Shown in pieces: positions 8,350 through 16,410 of a stretch of 64,000 nucleotides of DNA (its first letter is position 1; every line of letters starts with the position of its first letter). Origin of the DNA: Roseivirga seohaensis (GTDB taxonomy: Bacteria > Bacteroidota > Bacteroidia > Cytophagales > Cyclobacteriaceae); assembly GCF_001592945.1 (NCBI RefSeq), contig NZ_LRPB01000048.1, forward strand, positions 186,001 through 250,000. The letters are read 5' to 3'. The notes beneath the pieces are model-generated. The model was not told the origin of the DNA. It did not search any database and saw only the letters and a list, made by a program, of their open reading frames with translations. The position numbers were made by a program, and so were the translations under genes.

Positions 8350-10209
8350 ATGAAACTCTCAGCATTACTTTTAGTAATGTTCATGGCTGTTCAATTCAGT
8401 CATGGACAATCCACCATCGAATCAAAAATCAAGTCTGTAGAAGTTTACACCAAGGGAGCAGAGGTGAGAAGAACCGCAAAACTGTCACTTAAAAACGGTA
8501 AGAATGAATTCAAGATTTCTAACCTTTCATTCAACTTAGACCCCAAAACAATTCAAATCTCTGGTGAAGGCTTTACCATCCTATCCGTTCGACATGAACT
8601 TGATTATTTAGTACAAGAGAATAAACCAGACTTGGTAAATCAATTGCTAAATCAATCTGACGCTGTTTCAGATTCCATAAAATACATTGAGCTTGAAATC
8701 AGCATTCTACAAAAAGAAATGACCTTGTTAAACCAGAACCAAAAGATCATTGGCGATCAGGGTATTCAAAATCAGGATTTTAAAAATGCTGTAACCTATT
8801 TTACAGAAAGATTCAAAACCCTTTCAAAAGAAGAATTCAACCTTAACCTAAAAAAAGGAAAGCTTAACGAGAAGCTAATGCAGATAGGCTTACAACTTGA
8901 TTCGTATTCTGCTCAACAAAAAAAGCCCTCCTCCAATATTTTCCTTACCATCAGCTCCGATAAAAACCAAACGATACCCATTGAAATTAGCTATGCAGTA
9001 AGCGAAGCAGGGTGGTTTCCTGCTTATGATGTTAGAGCCAAAGACAGCTCTCAGCCGCTGTCTATCACCTATAAAGCACGTGTTTATCAGAACACTGGAA
9101 TAGACTGGAAGGATGTAAAATTAAGAATTGCATCTGGAGATTTGGAATCCAGTGGAACAGCACCAGAACTAACACCATATCATTTAGGTGGTACAAACAC
9201 CTACTTCAATGGAAGTAAGGGAATCAAGCAAGTTCATGGGTATGTACTTGATTCAGAAGGCTTACCTTTACCAAGTGCTTCTATATTTGTGAAAGGAACT
9301 ACCCTTGGCGTTACTACTGATAATAATGGTTTCTATAGTATTCAAATCCCCAATGGAAACACCCCTATACTAACCTTTAGGTTTCTGGGTTTTGTTACTC
9401 AAGAAAAACCAGTTACTCAAGAAAACATCAATGTTCAAATGAAGGCCGATGTTACCGAAATGGGTGAAGTAGTAGTAAAAGGTGTTAATTCTTATTCTGA
9501 CCGGCTTTCTGGACAAGCAGCAGGTATTCGCATTAGAGGAGTTGGGACTATTAAAGAGGAAGAAAAACCACGGTCTATTCCTATTAGTTACATTAACTAC
9601 CAAACTAACTTTGTATATGATATTGAAATACCCTACAATATTCCATCTACAGGAAAACCAGAAGTGGTAGACATGCTTACTAAAGAAGTAGAAGCTCAAT
9701 TCATGTATTCCACAAGCCCAAAAGTGAAAGAGACGGCCTATTTGGTGGCCATGATCAAGGACTGGACAGATTTGAAATTACTAGATGGGGAATCAAATCT
9801 TTATTTTGAAAATCGCTTTGTTGGCAAATCAATCATCGATACTAATGTGGGCTCTGATACTTTGAATGTCTCACTTGGAAAAGATGAAGGCATTGTCATC
9901 AACAGAGAAAGACTTAAAGATTTTGAAGAAAACAAGTTTTTCAGCAATAAGAAAAGAGAAGAAAGACATTTCCGAATTACGGTAATGAATACCAAGTCAA
10001 GCGAAGTGAGTATTTCGATTTATGATCAGATTCCAATCACCACTAAAGACAATATAAAAGTTAATGTTATCGAAATTTCAGGTGCTGAAATAAACAAAGA
10101 AACAGGTTTACTGATCTGGAAAACACAACTAAAACCAGGAGAAAAGCGAGAATTGACTTTAAAGTACTCTGTTGAATATCCAAAGGAAATGGATTTAGAA
10201 ATTAACTAA
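8350..10209 (+). CDS. MuiA-like DUF4140/DUF4139 protein with inserted carboxypeptidase-regulatory-like domain
   Basis: Exported protein of the mucoidy-inhibitor (MuiA) type, function in the envelope unclear. The ATG at 8350 is chosen because it begins a signal peptide ending at SHGQ|S; in-frame starts at 8266 and 8314 would bury it. Order of domains: DUF4140-like N-terminus (about 20-100, starting KSVEVYTKGAEVRR), coiled coil (about 100-190), then DUF4139 beta-rich segments, including EISYAVSEAGWFPAYDVRA and the closing GEKRELTLKYSVEYPKE. Between about residues 294 and 400 sits an extra module: a carboxypeptidase-regulatory-like domain (HGYVLDSEGLPLPSASIFV). It is followed by a stretch resembling the start of a TonB-receptor plug (GEVVVKGVNSYSDRLSGQ). 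619 residues. Confidence 0.83.
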   Translation: MKLSALLLVMFMAVQFSHGQSTIESKIKSVEVYTKGAEVRRTAKLSLKNGKNEFKISNLSFNLDPKTIQISGEGFTILSVRHELDYLVQENKPDLVNQLLNQSDAVSDSIKYIELEISILQKEMTLLNQNQKIIGDQGIQNQDFKNAVTYFTERFKTLSKEEFNLNLKKGKLNEKLMQIGLQLDSYSAQQKKPSSNIFLTISSDKNQTIPIEISYAVSEAGWFPAYDVRAKDSSQPLSITYKARVYQNTGIDWKDVKLRIASGDLESSGTAPELTPYHLGGTNTYFNGSKGIKQVHGYVLDSEGLPLPSASIFVKGTTLGVTTDNNGFYSIQIPNGNTPILTFRFLGFVTQEKPVTQENINVQMKADVTEMGEVVVKGVNSYSDRLSGQAAGIRIRGVGTIKEEEKPRSIPISYINYQTNFVYDIEIPYNIPSTGKPEVVDMLTKEVEAQFMYSTSPKVKETAYLVAMIKDWTDLKLLDGESNLYFENRFVGKSIIDTNVGSDTLNVSLGKDEGIVINRERLKDFEENKFFSNKKREERHFRITVMNTKSSEVSISIYDQIPITTKDNIKVNVIEISGAEINKETGLLIWKTQLKPGEKRELTLKYSVEYPKEMDLEIN

Positions 10210-10241
10210 TCACATAAAACCAACTTTAACTCTTCATGAAA

Positions 10242-10289
10242 TTGATTATTTTGGAAGAACTGAAAATCAACAGCTTCCAAAATAATCAA
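10242..10289. promoter_or_regulatory. Perfect 16-bp inverted repeat directly before the M20 amidohydrolase start
   Basis: TTGATTATTTTGGAAG (10242-10257) is repeated exactly in inverse at 10274-10289, with a 16-bp loop, ending 2 bp before the ATG at 10292. As RNA it would fold into a long hairpin abutting the start codon. As DNA it could be an operator or an attenuator-like terminator for the preceding gene, though no T-run follows. The dyad itself is certain; its role is inferred. Confidence 0.55.
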
Positions 10290-10291
10290 CC

Positions 10292-11893
10292 ATGAAAAGA
10301 CCATTAACTAGTAAATTACTCCTGTGTATTGCGCTATTTTTTACGAGCAGTTTCGCCTTTGCACAAAAGAAATACTCCGAAAAACAGATTGCCAAACTCA
10401 AAACTGAAGTTGCTCAAATTGTAGAAGACAACCACAAGCAAACACAGATAATGATCGATAAGATTTTCAGCTTTGCTGAGCTCGGTTTTCAAGAGTATGA
10501 ATCTTCTAAATACCTTACAGGCATTTTAAAGGCCAACGGCTTCGAGGTCGAGGAAGGAGTTTCGGGAATTCCTACCGCATGGTTTGCCACTTGGAAACAA
10601 GGTGATGGCCCTACGATTGCTTTGGGAAGCGATGTCGATAACATTCCAAAAGCATCACAATATCCGGGAGTTGCTTATCACAAGCCCATGGTAGAAGGCG
10701 CACCAGGTCATGGCGAAGGCCATAATGCTGGAATTCCATTGAATATCACGGCCGCTCTTGCCGTAAAGCAGATTATGGAGCGCGAGGGCATTGAAGGCAC
10801 ACTCATTTTATGGCCAGGAATTGCCGAAGAATTGGTAGCCGCTAAAGCTTGGTACACCCGCGATGGCCTGTTTGACGATGTAGACATTTCAATCTTCACC
10901 CACGTAAGCAGCAACCTTTCCGTGTCATGGGGACAAGCCTCGGGTACAGGACTTATCTCCGTTGAATATACTTTTGATGGTGAAGCTGCTCATTCTGCAG
11001 GTTCGCCTTGGCGAGGAAGAAGTGCCTTGGACGCAGTTGAGCTAATGAGCGTAGGCTGGAATTACAAACGCGAACACCTCACTACTTTAAAACGCTCTCA
11101 CTCCATAATTACCGATGGTGGCGATCAACCCAATGTAGTACCTTCAAAAGCTTCGATTTGGTATTATTTCCGCGATGTAACCTATGAAGGCATAATGGAG
11201 ATGTATGCCGATGCCAACAATATTGCCAAGGGTGCGGCTTTGATGACAGACACGCAAATGAGCTCAAGAATATTGGGCACCGCATGGCCGCGTCATTTTA
11301 ACAAAACCATAGCCGAAACCATGTATGAAAACATCAAGCAAGTGGGTTTACCCACCTGGAGTGAAGAAGACCAGGCTTTGGCTAAGGCAACTCAAGCAGA
11401 AGTGGGTTCTGAACCAAGAGGATTGAGCGTAAACCTTTCTAGCTTAGGTATGCCTGTAAGAAGCCCAGTAAGCGGTGGTTCAGACGACATTGGGGATGTA
11501 TCATGGAAAGTTCCTACTGTAACTTTGCGTTTTCCTTCAAACATTCCAGGTTTGCAAGGTCACCATTGGAGCAATGCCATTGCTATGGCCACTCCAATTG
11601 CTCACAAAGGCGCTACTGCCGGGGCCAAAGCCGAAGCCATGACCATTATGGATTTTCTTTTAAAGCCAGAATTGGTGACTCAAGCATGGGATTATTTTAA
11701 CAATGTGCAAAGCAAGGAAACGCAGTACAAACCCATGATTTCGGCCAGCGATGCCCCTCCTATTTACCTAAACAAGAAAATCATGGATGAATTCCGTCCG
11801 CAATTGGAGAAATTCTACTATGACGAAACAAAATACGGAAGTTACTTAGAGCAATTGGGTGTTACTTATCCTACGATTAAGAAGGGGAATTAA
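10292..11893 (+). CDS. Secreted M20 amidohydrolase, AbgB-like
   Basis: Metal-dependent amidohydrolase of the M20D/AbgB (p-aminobenzoyl-glutamate hydrolase subunit B) type. The signal peptide ends at FAFAQ|KK near residue 24, so the enzyme is exported, unlike the cytosolic E. coli AbgB. Metal-site motifs: GSDVDNIP (about 110), GHGEGHNAG (about 140, with the His-Asn-Ala-Gly signature) and the catalytic Glu pair in GIAEELVAAKAW (about 183). The dimerisation/lid domain is at AHSAGSPWRGRSALDAVE (about 230). 533 residues, slightly long because of the signal. Its stop overlaps by 4 bp the stop of the convergent gene. A perfect inverted repeat sits just before the start. Substrate could be any N-acyl or N-aminobenzoyl amino acid. 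Confidence 0.88.
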   Translation: MKRPLTSKLLLCIALFFTSSFAFAQKKYSEKQIAKLKTEVAQIVEDNHKQTQIMIDKIFSFAELGFQEYESSKYLTGILKANGFEVEEGVSGIPTAWFATWKQGDGPTIALGSDVDNIPKASQYPGVAYHKPMVEGAPGHGEGHNAGIPLNITAALAVKQIMEREGIEGTLILWPGIAEELVAAKAWYTRDGLFDDVDISIFTHVSSNLSVSWGQASGTGLISVEYTFDGEAAHSAGSPWRGRSALDAVELMSVGWNYKREHLTTLKRSHSIITDGGDQPNVVPSKASIWYYFRDVTYEGIMEMYADANNIAKGAALMTDTQMSSRILGTAWPRHFNKTIAETMYENIKQVGLPTWSEEDQALAKATQAEVGSEPRGLSVNLSSLGMPVRSPVSGGSDDIGDVSWKVPTVTLRFPSNIPGLQGHHWSNAIAMATPIAHKGATAGAKAEAMTIMDFLLKPELVTQAWDYFNNVQSKETQYKPMISASDAPPIYLNKKIMDEFRPQLEKFYYDETKYGSYLEQLGVTYPTIKKGN

Positions 11894-12411
11894 GGCAAAT
11901 CAGCCAGTTCACCCAATTTGATTTCAAAAGCCGAAGCGTTGAACCAATTCTGCACTTCGGCTTCTTCCAATATTTTATTCAGCCGCTCCCAATAAATGCC
12001 TTTCAACCCATTCCTTAAGATAAATTCAGAAGCTTCCTCATACGAGTTGTAAATACTCTTAAAAAAAGCTTCCTGTTTTACTTCCTTTCTGGCATTAAAA
12101 CGCATGGCGGTTTCGATATTAAAGAGCATGAAATCCGCTAAAAGTGAAGGGTCTAATTCTAAGGTTATAAAGTGCTTTATCGCTTTTTGCGCTACCGACC
12201 TTCGTGCTTTGGGCTTTCGTTTGGTTTGAGGAAAATACTCTTTGAGCACCTTCTGTTTTGCTTCATCTATTAATTTATCTTCTTTGGGGTTGAACACAAA
12301 GTTATAGTAGCTGCGAACAGGCAGAAATTTATCATAAAGCTCCAGCACCTGTGTTTCAAGCTCATCTTTTTTTAATGACTGTAAATACTTAACAAGCGCA
12401 CGCTTACTCAT
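11890..12411 (-). CDS. DUF6155-like protein
   Basis: Conserved protein of 173 residues without signal or membrane segment. I place it in DUF6155 from the opening SKRALVKYLQSLKKDELE, the YNFVFNPKEDKL segment and the basic linker KRKPKARRSVAQKAIKHFI. Mostly helical, strongly charged, possibly nucleic-acid associated, but no function is known to me. It converges on the M20 amidohydrolase gene with a 4-bp overlap of stop codons. Confidence 0.65.
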   Translation of the reverse strand: MSKRALVKYLQSLKKDELETQVLELYDKFLPVRSYYNFVFNPKEDKLIDEAKQKVLKEYFPQTKRKPKARRSVAQKAIKHFITLELDPSLLADFMLFNIETAMRFNARKEVKQEAFFKSIYNSYEEASEFILRNGLKGIYWERLNKILEEAEVQNWFNASAFEIKLGELADLP

Positions 12412-12603
12412 TTATCCTCCTGTTGGTTTTTAGATTTTGCTAAGGTATCAATTATTCAAAAAGCATTGGTCGCCAATCTGTTTCGCGAAGCTACAGCTCA
12501 ACTATTTCCTTCAACAACTCAGCCCAATTCTTCGACAACCCACCAAAAGCCATATTTCAATATTTATACGAATGATTAAATATGCATAAAAACGCCCCTA
12601 ATC

Positions 12604-13005
12604 ATGAAAAGAACATTATCATTATTCGCCATACTCCTTTTTGCAGGCTTAGGAAACCTAAACGCTCAAAACCTTGAAAAACCAAGATCTGGAAACGAAA
12701 TCCGTTTAAAAGATTACACAGTAACCGTAGCTCAAGGTGAAGAAATCGACCTACAAATGTGGGTGGTAAAAGCAAAGAAATACAATCTCGTTGTTGAAGC
12801 ACCAAAAGCTTCTGCTAAAGAAGGCATCCACTTTACCTTCGAACAACAAACTGAAGTAGAAGACCCTTTGACTTACGACATGAAAGTAAAAGTAGACGCA
12901 TCGACTCCAGTAGGTGATTATTTATGTATTTTAAAAGTACCTGGCAAAGGAAGAAGTGCTGTAACAGGTTCTACCATTAAAATTAAAGTCGTTCAAAACG
13001 ACTAA
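12604..13005 (+). CDS. Small exported protein of unknown function
   Basis: 133 residues with a clear signal peptide ending at NLNAQ|N (about residue 22). The mature part alternates short beta strands (DYTVTVAQGEEIDLQMWVV, YDMKVKVDAS, TIKIKVVQND), suggesting a single Ig-like or jelly-roll beta sandwich. I recognise no family. It is followed by a hairpin terminator at 13024-13055 and then by a LytS-type kinase gene on the same strand. Confidence 0.7.
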   Translation: MKRTLSLFAILLFAGLGNLNAQNLEKPRSGNEIRLKDYTVTVAQGEEIDLQMWVVKAKKYNLVVEAPKASAKEGIHFTFEQQTEVEDPLTYDMKVKVDASTPVGDYLCILKVPGKGRSAVTGSTIKIKVVQND

Positions 13006-13023
13006 AAAATTCAGAATTCAATG

Positions 13024-13055
13024 AAGCCCTTTTGTTTACACTTAAGGGCTTTTCT
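13024..13055 (+). terminator. Rho-independent terminator after the small exported gene
   Basis: AAGCCCTT at 13024-13031 pairs with AAGGGCTT at 13044-13051, and the stem is followed by T-rich DNA. It lies 19 bp after the stop at 13005 and ends about 12 bp before the kinase start. Confidence 0.7.
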
Positions 13056-13066
13056 TATATTGAGCC

Positions 13067-14101
13067 ATGTCTAAAGGAAAGGTATATGGATTAAGAATAG
13101 CAATAGGGCTTTTGGTCTTTATGTTCTTCAAAATCACCTCTTATAAACTTTCCGAATGGGGTACATCCACCTTTGTATCCATGGGTAGCACAGTAATTAC
13201 GGTACTCATTGTTTTCGAGATTATTGGCTACACTGGTAAATACCTGATTAAGCATTATAAAAACAGCCTTACTTCGTACCGCACTCTTGGTATGTTCTAT
13301 TGGGGAAACTGCCTTATCACTGCTCCTTTTGTAATTGGTGCTGCAGCCTTTCATACCGAAGTCCTTATTCCTGCTTTTCCTTGTACTACTTGTACTGCCG
13401 AAATATCATTGGCCACTACCATCGCGCAAAGCTTGGTGCTTTCATGGTTAATCATTTCCGCAAAATCTTTTATGATTTATGTAGAGTACACTAAACGTTC
13501 GGAACATGAAAAAGACATCCTACAAAAAGAGCTTGCGCTTTCTAAATACGAAAGTCTAAAAGACCAAATTGAACCTCATTTCTTATTCAACAGCTTTAGC
13601 GTGTTGACCGCAGTTATTGAAGAAGACCCAAAATTAGCGGTAGACTTTGTTTCTCGACTTTCTAAAATATACCGGTATTTAATGGAAAACACCTCCCAAT
13701 TGGTGTTACTGAGTACCGAACTTGAATATTTAGAACACTATGTTTTCGTTTTGAAAACAAGGCATGGCCAAAGCATTAATGTGAATTACAATTTGGATGC
13801 GGGAGCTGCTCAAATACCAATTTTATCGCTTCAAATGTTGGTAGAAAACGCTTTAAAGCATAATTACTTTTCGAAAGAAAACCCACTCACCATTAACATC
13901 TATACGGAAGGCACTGACTTTTTAGTGGTAAGCAACAACTTGAACAAACGACCTAACTTAGAAAAAACCACGCATTTAGGTTTAGAAAACATTAATAAAC
14001 GTTACGAATTACTGCTCAATAAAAGCATTGATATTCAAGAAAACGCAAATAGCTTTACGGTCAAGCTTCCATTAGTATCTCAACTGAAAGCCGAATCATG
14101 A
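13067..14101 (+). CDS. LytS/YehU-type sensor histidine kinase
   Basis: Sensor half of a LytTR-type two-component system. Four hydrophobic segments in residues 10-140 form a short membrane domain, with a Cys-x-x-Cys pair (FPCTTC, about 106-109) in an exposed loop. The kinase domain (His_kinase family) begins with DQIEPHFLFNSF, phospho-acceptor His at residue 171, and has the N-box VENALKHNYF near 260. The ATPase G-box region is short, as usual in this family. Stop and the start of the response-regulator gene overlap in ATGA, so the two are translationally coupled. The signal sensed is unknown. Confidence 0.9.
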   Translation: MSKGKVYGLRIAIGLLVFMFFKITSYKLSEWGTSTFVSMGSTVITVLIVFEIIGYTGKYLIKHYKNSLTSYRTLGMFYWGNCLITAPFVIGAAAFHTEVLIPAFPCTTCTAEISLATTIAQSLVLSWLIISAKSFMIYVEYTKRSEHEKDILQKELALSKYESLKDQIEPHFLFNSFSVLTAVIEEDPKLAVDFVSRLSKIYRYLMENTSQLVLLSTELEYLEHYVFVLKTRHGQSINVNYNLDAGAAQIPILSLQMLVENALKHNYFSKENPLTINIYTEGTDFLVVSNNLNKRPNLEKTTHLGLENINKRYELLLNKSIDIQENANSFTVKLPLVSQLKAES

Positions 14102-14850
14102 AACTGGTTATTATTGAAGACGAAGAACTTTCGGCCAAGCGTTTGGCTAAAATGATTACCGAAATCGTTCCGAACGCTCAGATTTTAGCCAAGCTAGAAT
14201 CTGTCAGTGAATCATTGATTTGGTTTAAAGAAAACCCTAAACCCGACCTCATTTTCCTGGACATTCAACTGAATGATGGTACCGGTTTCGATATTCTGAA
14301 TGCGCTGAACGACTACCCTAAAATCATTTTCACTACCGCTTATGAACAATATGCGCTCGATGCTTTCAAACACAACAGCATTGATTATTTACTGAAGCCG
14401 ATTGATGCTACGGAGCTAAAAAATTCATTTAAGAAACTTGAGAATATTAAGGCTACCGAAACCCTTCAATACAAAGAAAACATCGACAGCTTAAAGGCTC
14501 AGTTTTCATCTGGCTTCCGTGAAAGGTTTCTAGTTAAAATTGGCCCGCAGTTCAAAAGCATTACCACCAACGATATTAGATATTTCTTCTATTCCGATGG
14601 CCTCACCTACCTTCAAACTGAAGAAAGCGCCTTGCCGATTGATTACACTTTAGACCAACTGAAAGACGAATTAGACCCTAAACTCTTCTTCAGAATCAAC
14701 CGCCAATTCATTATCAAAATCTCTAGCATCAAGGAAATTCACAGCTATTTCAATAGCCGGCTATTACTCACTCTGAGCCCAGCTTTTAAAGAAGAAGTAA
14801 TAGTAAGCCGTGAACGGGTATTAAATTTCAAAATTTGGGCTGGAATGTAA
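14098..14850 (+). CDS. LytTR-family response regulator
   Basis: Partner of the preceding kinase. The receiver domain (1-120) shows the acidic pair at residues 8-9, the phosphorylated Asp at residue 55 (LIFLDIQL), the conserved TTAYEQYALDAF and the Lys in LLKPID. The LytTR DNA-binding domain occupies about 145-248 (FLVKIGPQFKSI, FFRINRQFIIKISSI). 250 residues, standard. LytTR regulators bind paired direct repeats; no target sites are evident near this operon. Confidence 0.92.
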   Translation: MKLVIIEDEELSAKRLAKMITEIVPNAQILAKLESVSESLIWFKENPKPDLIFLDIQLNDGTGFDILNALNDYPKIIFTTAYEQYALDAFKHNSIDYLLKPIDATELKNSFKKLENIKATETLQYKENIDSLKAQFSSGFRERFLVKIGPQFKSITTNDIRYFFYSDGLTYLQTEESALPIDYTLDQLKDELDPKLFFRINRQFIIKISSIKEIHSYFNSRLLLTLSPAFKEEVIVSRERVLNFKIWAGM

Positions 14851-14919
14851 GTCTTCTGTACTCTATTTTTGTTCAGTTGATTTACGTATTCCAATTTCAA
14901 AATACTATACCTTTAAAGC

Positions 14920-15558
14920 ATGGCTGACCAGTACAAAGCATTACTCGAAGGAAATAAACAGTTCATCCAGAACATCACCAAAGTCGATCCCGATTTCTTT
15001 TCAAAGCTATCGCATCAGCAAAAGCCAGAATTCCTATGGATTGGCTGTTCCGATAGTAGAGTGCCCGCCACTGAAATCACCAACACTACTCCAGGTTCTA
15101 TTTTCGTAGGTAGAAATATTGCCAACGTAGTCGTTAATACCGATCTCAATTTACTAAGTGTAGTGTATTATGCTGTCAAAGTATTGAAGGTGAAACATAT
15201 CATTGTTTGCGGCCATTATGGCTGTGGAGGGGTAAAAGCCGCCATGTCGAATGAGAGTTTTGGCTTTTTAGACAATTGGTTACTCAATTTAAAAGACATT
15301 TATAAAAACCACAGCAAAGAACTGAACGGTATTCAAGATGAAACAAAAAGGTTTGACCGCTTTGTGGAATTGAATGTGATAGAGCAGGCAAAAAACTTGG
15401 CCAAAATATCCTTTGTACAGGAAGAATGGCAAAAAGGTGAATTTCCCTTTATCCACAGTTGGGTTTACAGTTTGAAAGATGGAAACATTACAGACCTAGG
15501 ATGCTCTTTCAACTCAGCCGAGGCGGTGAATTCAATTTACGGATACAACCAAGAATAA
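14920..15558 (+). CDS. can: Beta-class carbonic anhydrase
   Basis: Interconverts CO2 and bicarbonate in the cytoplasm. All zinc-site residues are visible: Cys43 and Asp45 in GCSDSRVPA, His99 and Cys102 in VCGHYGCGG. Also present are GSIFVGRNIAN and a C-terminal YSLKDGNITDLG. 212 residues, typical for the bacterial clade. It stands alone. Downstream is the long gene-free stretch that ends before glnS. Confidence 0.95.
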   Translation: MADQYKALLEGNKQFIQNITKVDPDFFSKLSHQQKPEFLWIGCSDSRVPATEITNTTPGSIFVGRNIANVVVNTDLNLLSVVYYAVKVLKVKHIIVCGHYGCGGVKAAMSNESFGFLDNWLLNLKDIYKNHSKELNGIQDETKRFDRFVELNVIEQAKNLAKISFVQEEWQKGEFPFIHSWVYSLKDGNITDLGCSFNSAEAVNSIYGYNQE

Positions 15559-15585
15559 CTCCAATAGATTTAGCTTAGTCCAAAC

Positions 15586-15611
15586 GAAAAAGACCGCCTG
15601 GCAGCGGTCTT
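15586..15611 (-). terminator. Minus-strand rho-independent terminator with no minus-strand gene upstream
   Basis: On the minus strand AGACCGC (15610-15604) and GCGGTCT (15597-15591) form a GC-rich stem followed by a run of five T. On the plus strand no T-run follows the stem. The next gene to the right, glnS, is on the plus strand, so this terminator implies a minus-strand transcript that starts inside the 15.6-16.4 kb gap. Confidence 0.55.
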
Positions 15612-16090
15612 GATCTGTATTTTTACAAATACCCCCAAAAACAAAAGCGGGGGACGAAGATTCGCCCCCACTTGCCATGAAAAGGCCGTGGCTTTTTCAC
15701 AACATCAAGTTACTGTTCAAGCCTTTGTTCTTCATTTATTGGCCCAAGCTATAAACAAAAAACGCTGTCTTCTTCAGCTTCGTCCGTTGCCAGCACCTAG
15801 TGCTAAGACGGTTTAACGCAGCTTTGCAGTCTTTTTATAAGGTTCAGTCTAAGAAAGAACCAAGCCGAAAAGATAAGGGTGAACCCTGTATCTTTTCCAA
15901 TTTCTGCTCACACACCCAAATGCGCTCGCTTCTGAATTGGACTTTGGTGTATGCTCTCGCATTTTCCATCAGTTAAGCTGACTGTTTCAGATCATCTTTT
16001 TCAAGAATAACCCTTTCGCGTACATTTTTTCCGGGCTTCCCCCGAAGAGAGACTGAAAACTAGTTTCTGACTTTTATCCCTCACTTGATA
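15588..16090 (-). ncRNA. Candidate structured non-coding RNA (family not recognised)
   Basis: Gene-free DNA with several strong hairpins read on the minus strand and ending at the terminator at 15586-15611. The stems are: AAAAGATA/ATCTTTT around an AGGGT/ACCCT stem (about 15868-15897); TCCAATT/AATTGGA (about 15896-15942); AGCAC/GTGCT (about 15792-15804); GGGGG/CCCCC (15649-15669). I looked for RNase P, tmRNA, SRP RNA and group II domain V signatures and found none. The right boundary is a guess. A decayed region with chance hairpins remains possible. Confidence 0.3.
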
Positions 16091-16229
16091 TAACTAAGAT
16101 ACTCTCCTTAACTTTACGCTCAAACTTTGTAACTCATTAGTTTTCAACAACTTTCCCACCTCTCTATCCACGGGGTTATACACTGAGTTATCCACGATTT
16201 TCAAGCTAAGTAACTGTAAGTCAGAAACT
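16062..16229. repeat. 12-bp inverted repeat bracketing the DnaA-box-like cluster
   Basis: AGTTTCTGACTT at 16062-16073 is exactly inverted as AAGTCAGAAACT at 16218-16229. The 144-bp interval contains the three DnaA-box-like sites. The repeat is certain; whether it has a role is unknown. Confidence 0.5.
16164..16196 (+). promoter_or_regulatory. Three DnaA-box-like 9-mers at 12-bp spacing
   Basis: CTATCCACG (16164-16172), TTATACACT (16176-16184) and TTATCCACG (16188-16196) lie in the same orientation with a constant 12-bp period. Against the DnaA-box consensus TTATNCACA the second and third differ only at the last base; the first also differs at the first base. They may be a DnaA-controlled promoter, part of an origin-like locus, or an iteron-like site for another protein. 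No dnaA gene is nearby. Confidence 0.4.
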
Positions 16230-16244
16230 CAAGCTAAATAAGAG

Positions 16245-16325
16245 AACCCTCCAAAAGTTGAGGTATCTGTTGTATCAGGAATTATTGAATTCATCTGAAC
16301 AATGAATAAGAACTTTTGGAGGGTT
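16245..16325 (-). repeat. 81-bp inverted-repeat element, copy A
   Basis: AACCCTCCAAAAGTT (16245-16259) and its exact inverse AACTTTTGGAGGGTT (16311-16325) bound a 51-bp interior. Read on the minus strand, the interior matches copies B (23064) and C (24958), for example GTTCA...AATTCCTGA, so this copy is inverted relative to them. It ends 85 bp before the glnS start. A T6 run after the right arm would also make it a plus-strand terminator. Confidence 0.85.
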
Positions 16326-16410
16326 TTTTAAGAAAGGATAAGCGGATTTTTCAATCCCTTCTGAATGCTTTTTACTAAACTTGCACTTTAAACTTTTGAA
16401 TACAGGAAAA

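Noticed and set aside
15610-15816. A 68-codon plus-strand open frame in the can-glnS gap
   Set aside because: Starts within hairpin DNA, has no recognisable protein features and overlaps the structured minus-strand region.
15588-16090. Assignment of the structured region as RNase P RNA, tmRNA or SRP RNA
   Set aside because: The P4 strings of RNase P (GGAAAGTCC, ACAGA...CCGGC), the tmRNA tRNA-like ends and ALAA-type tag, and the SRP GGAAGGAAGCA apical loop are all absent on both strands.
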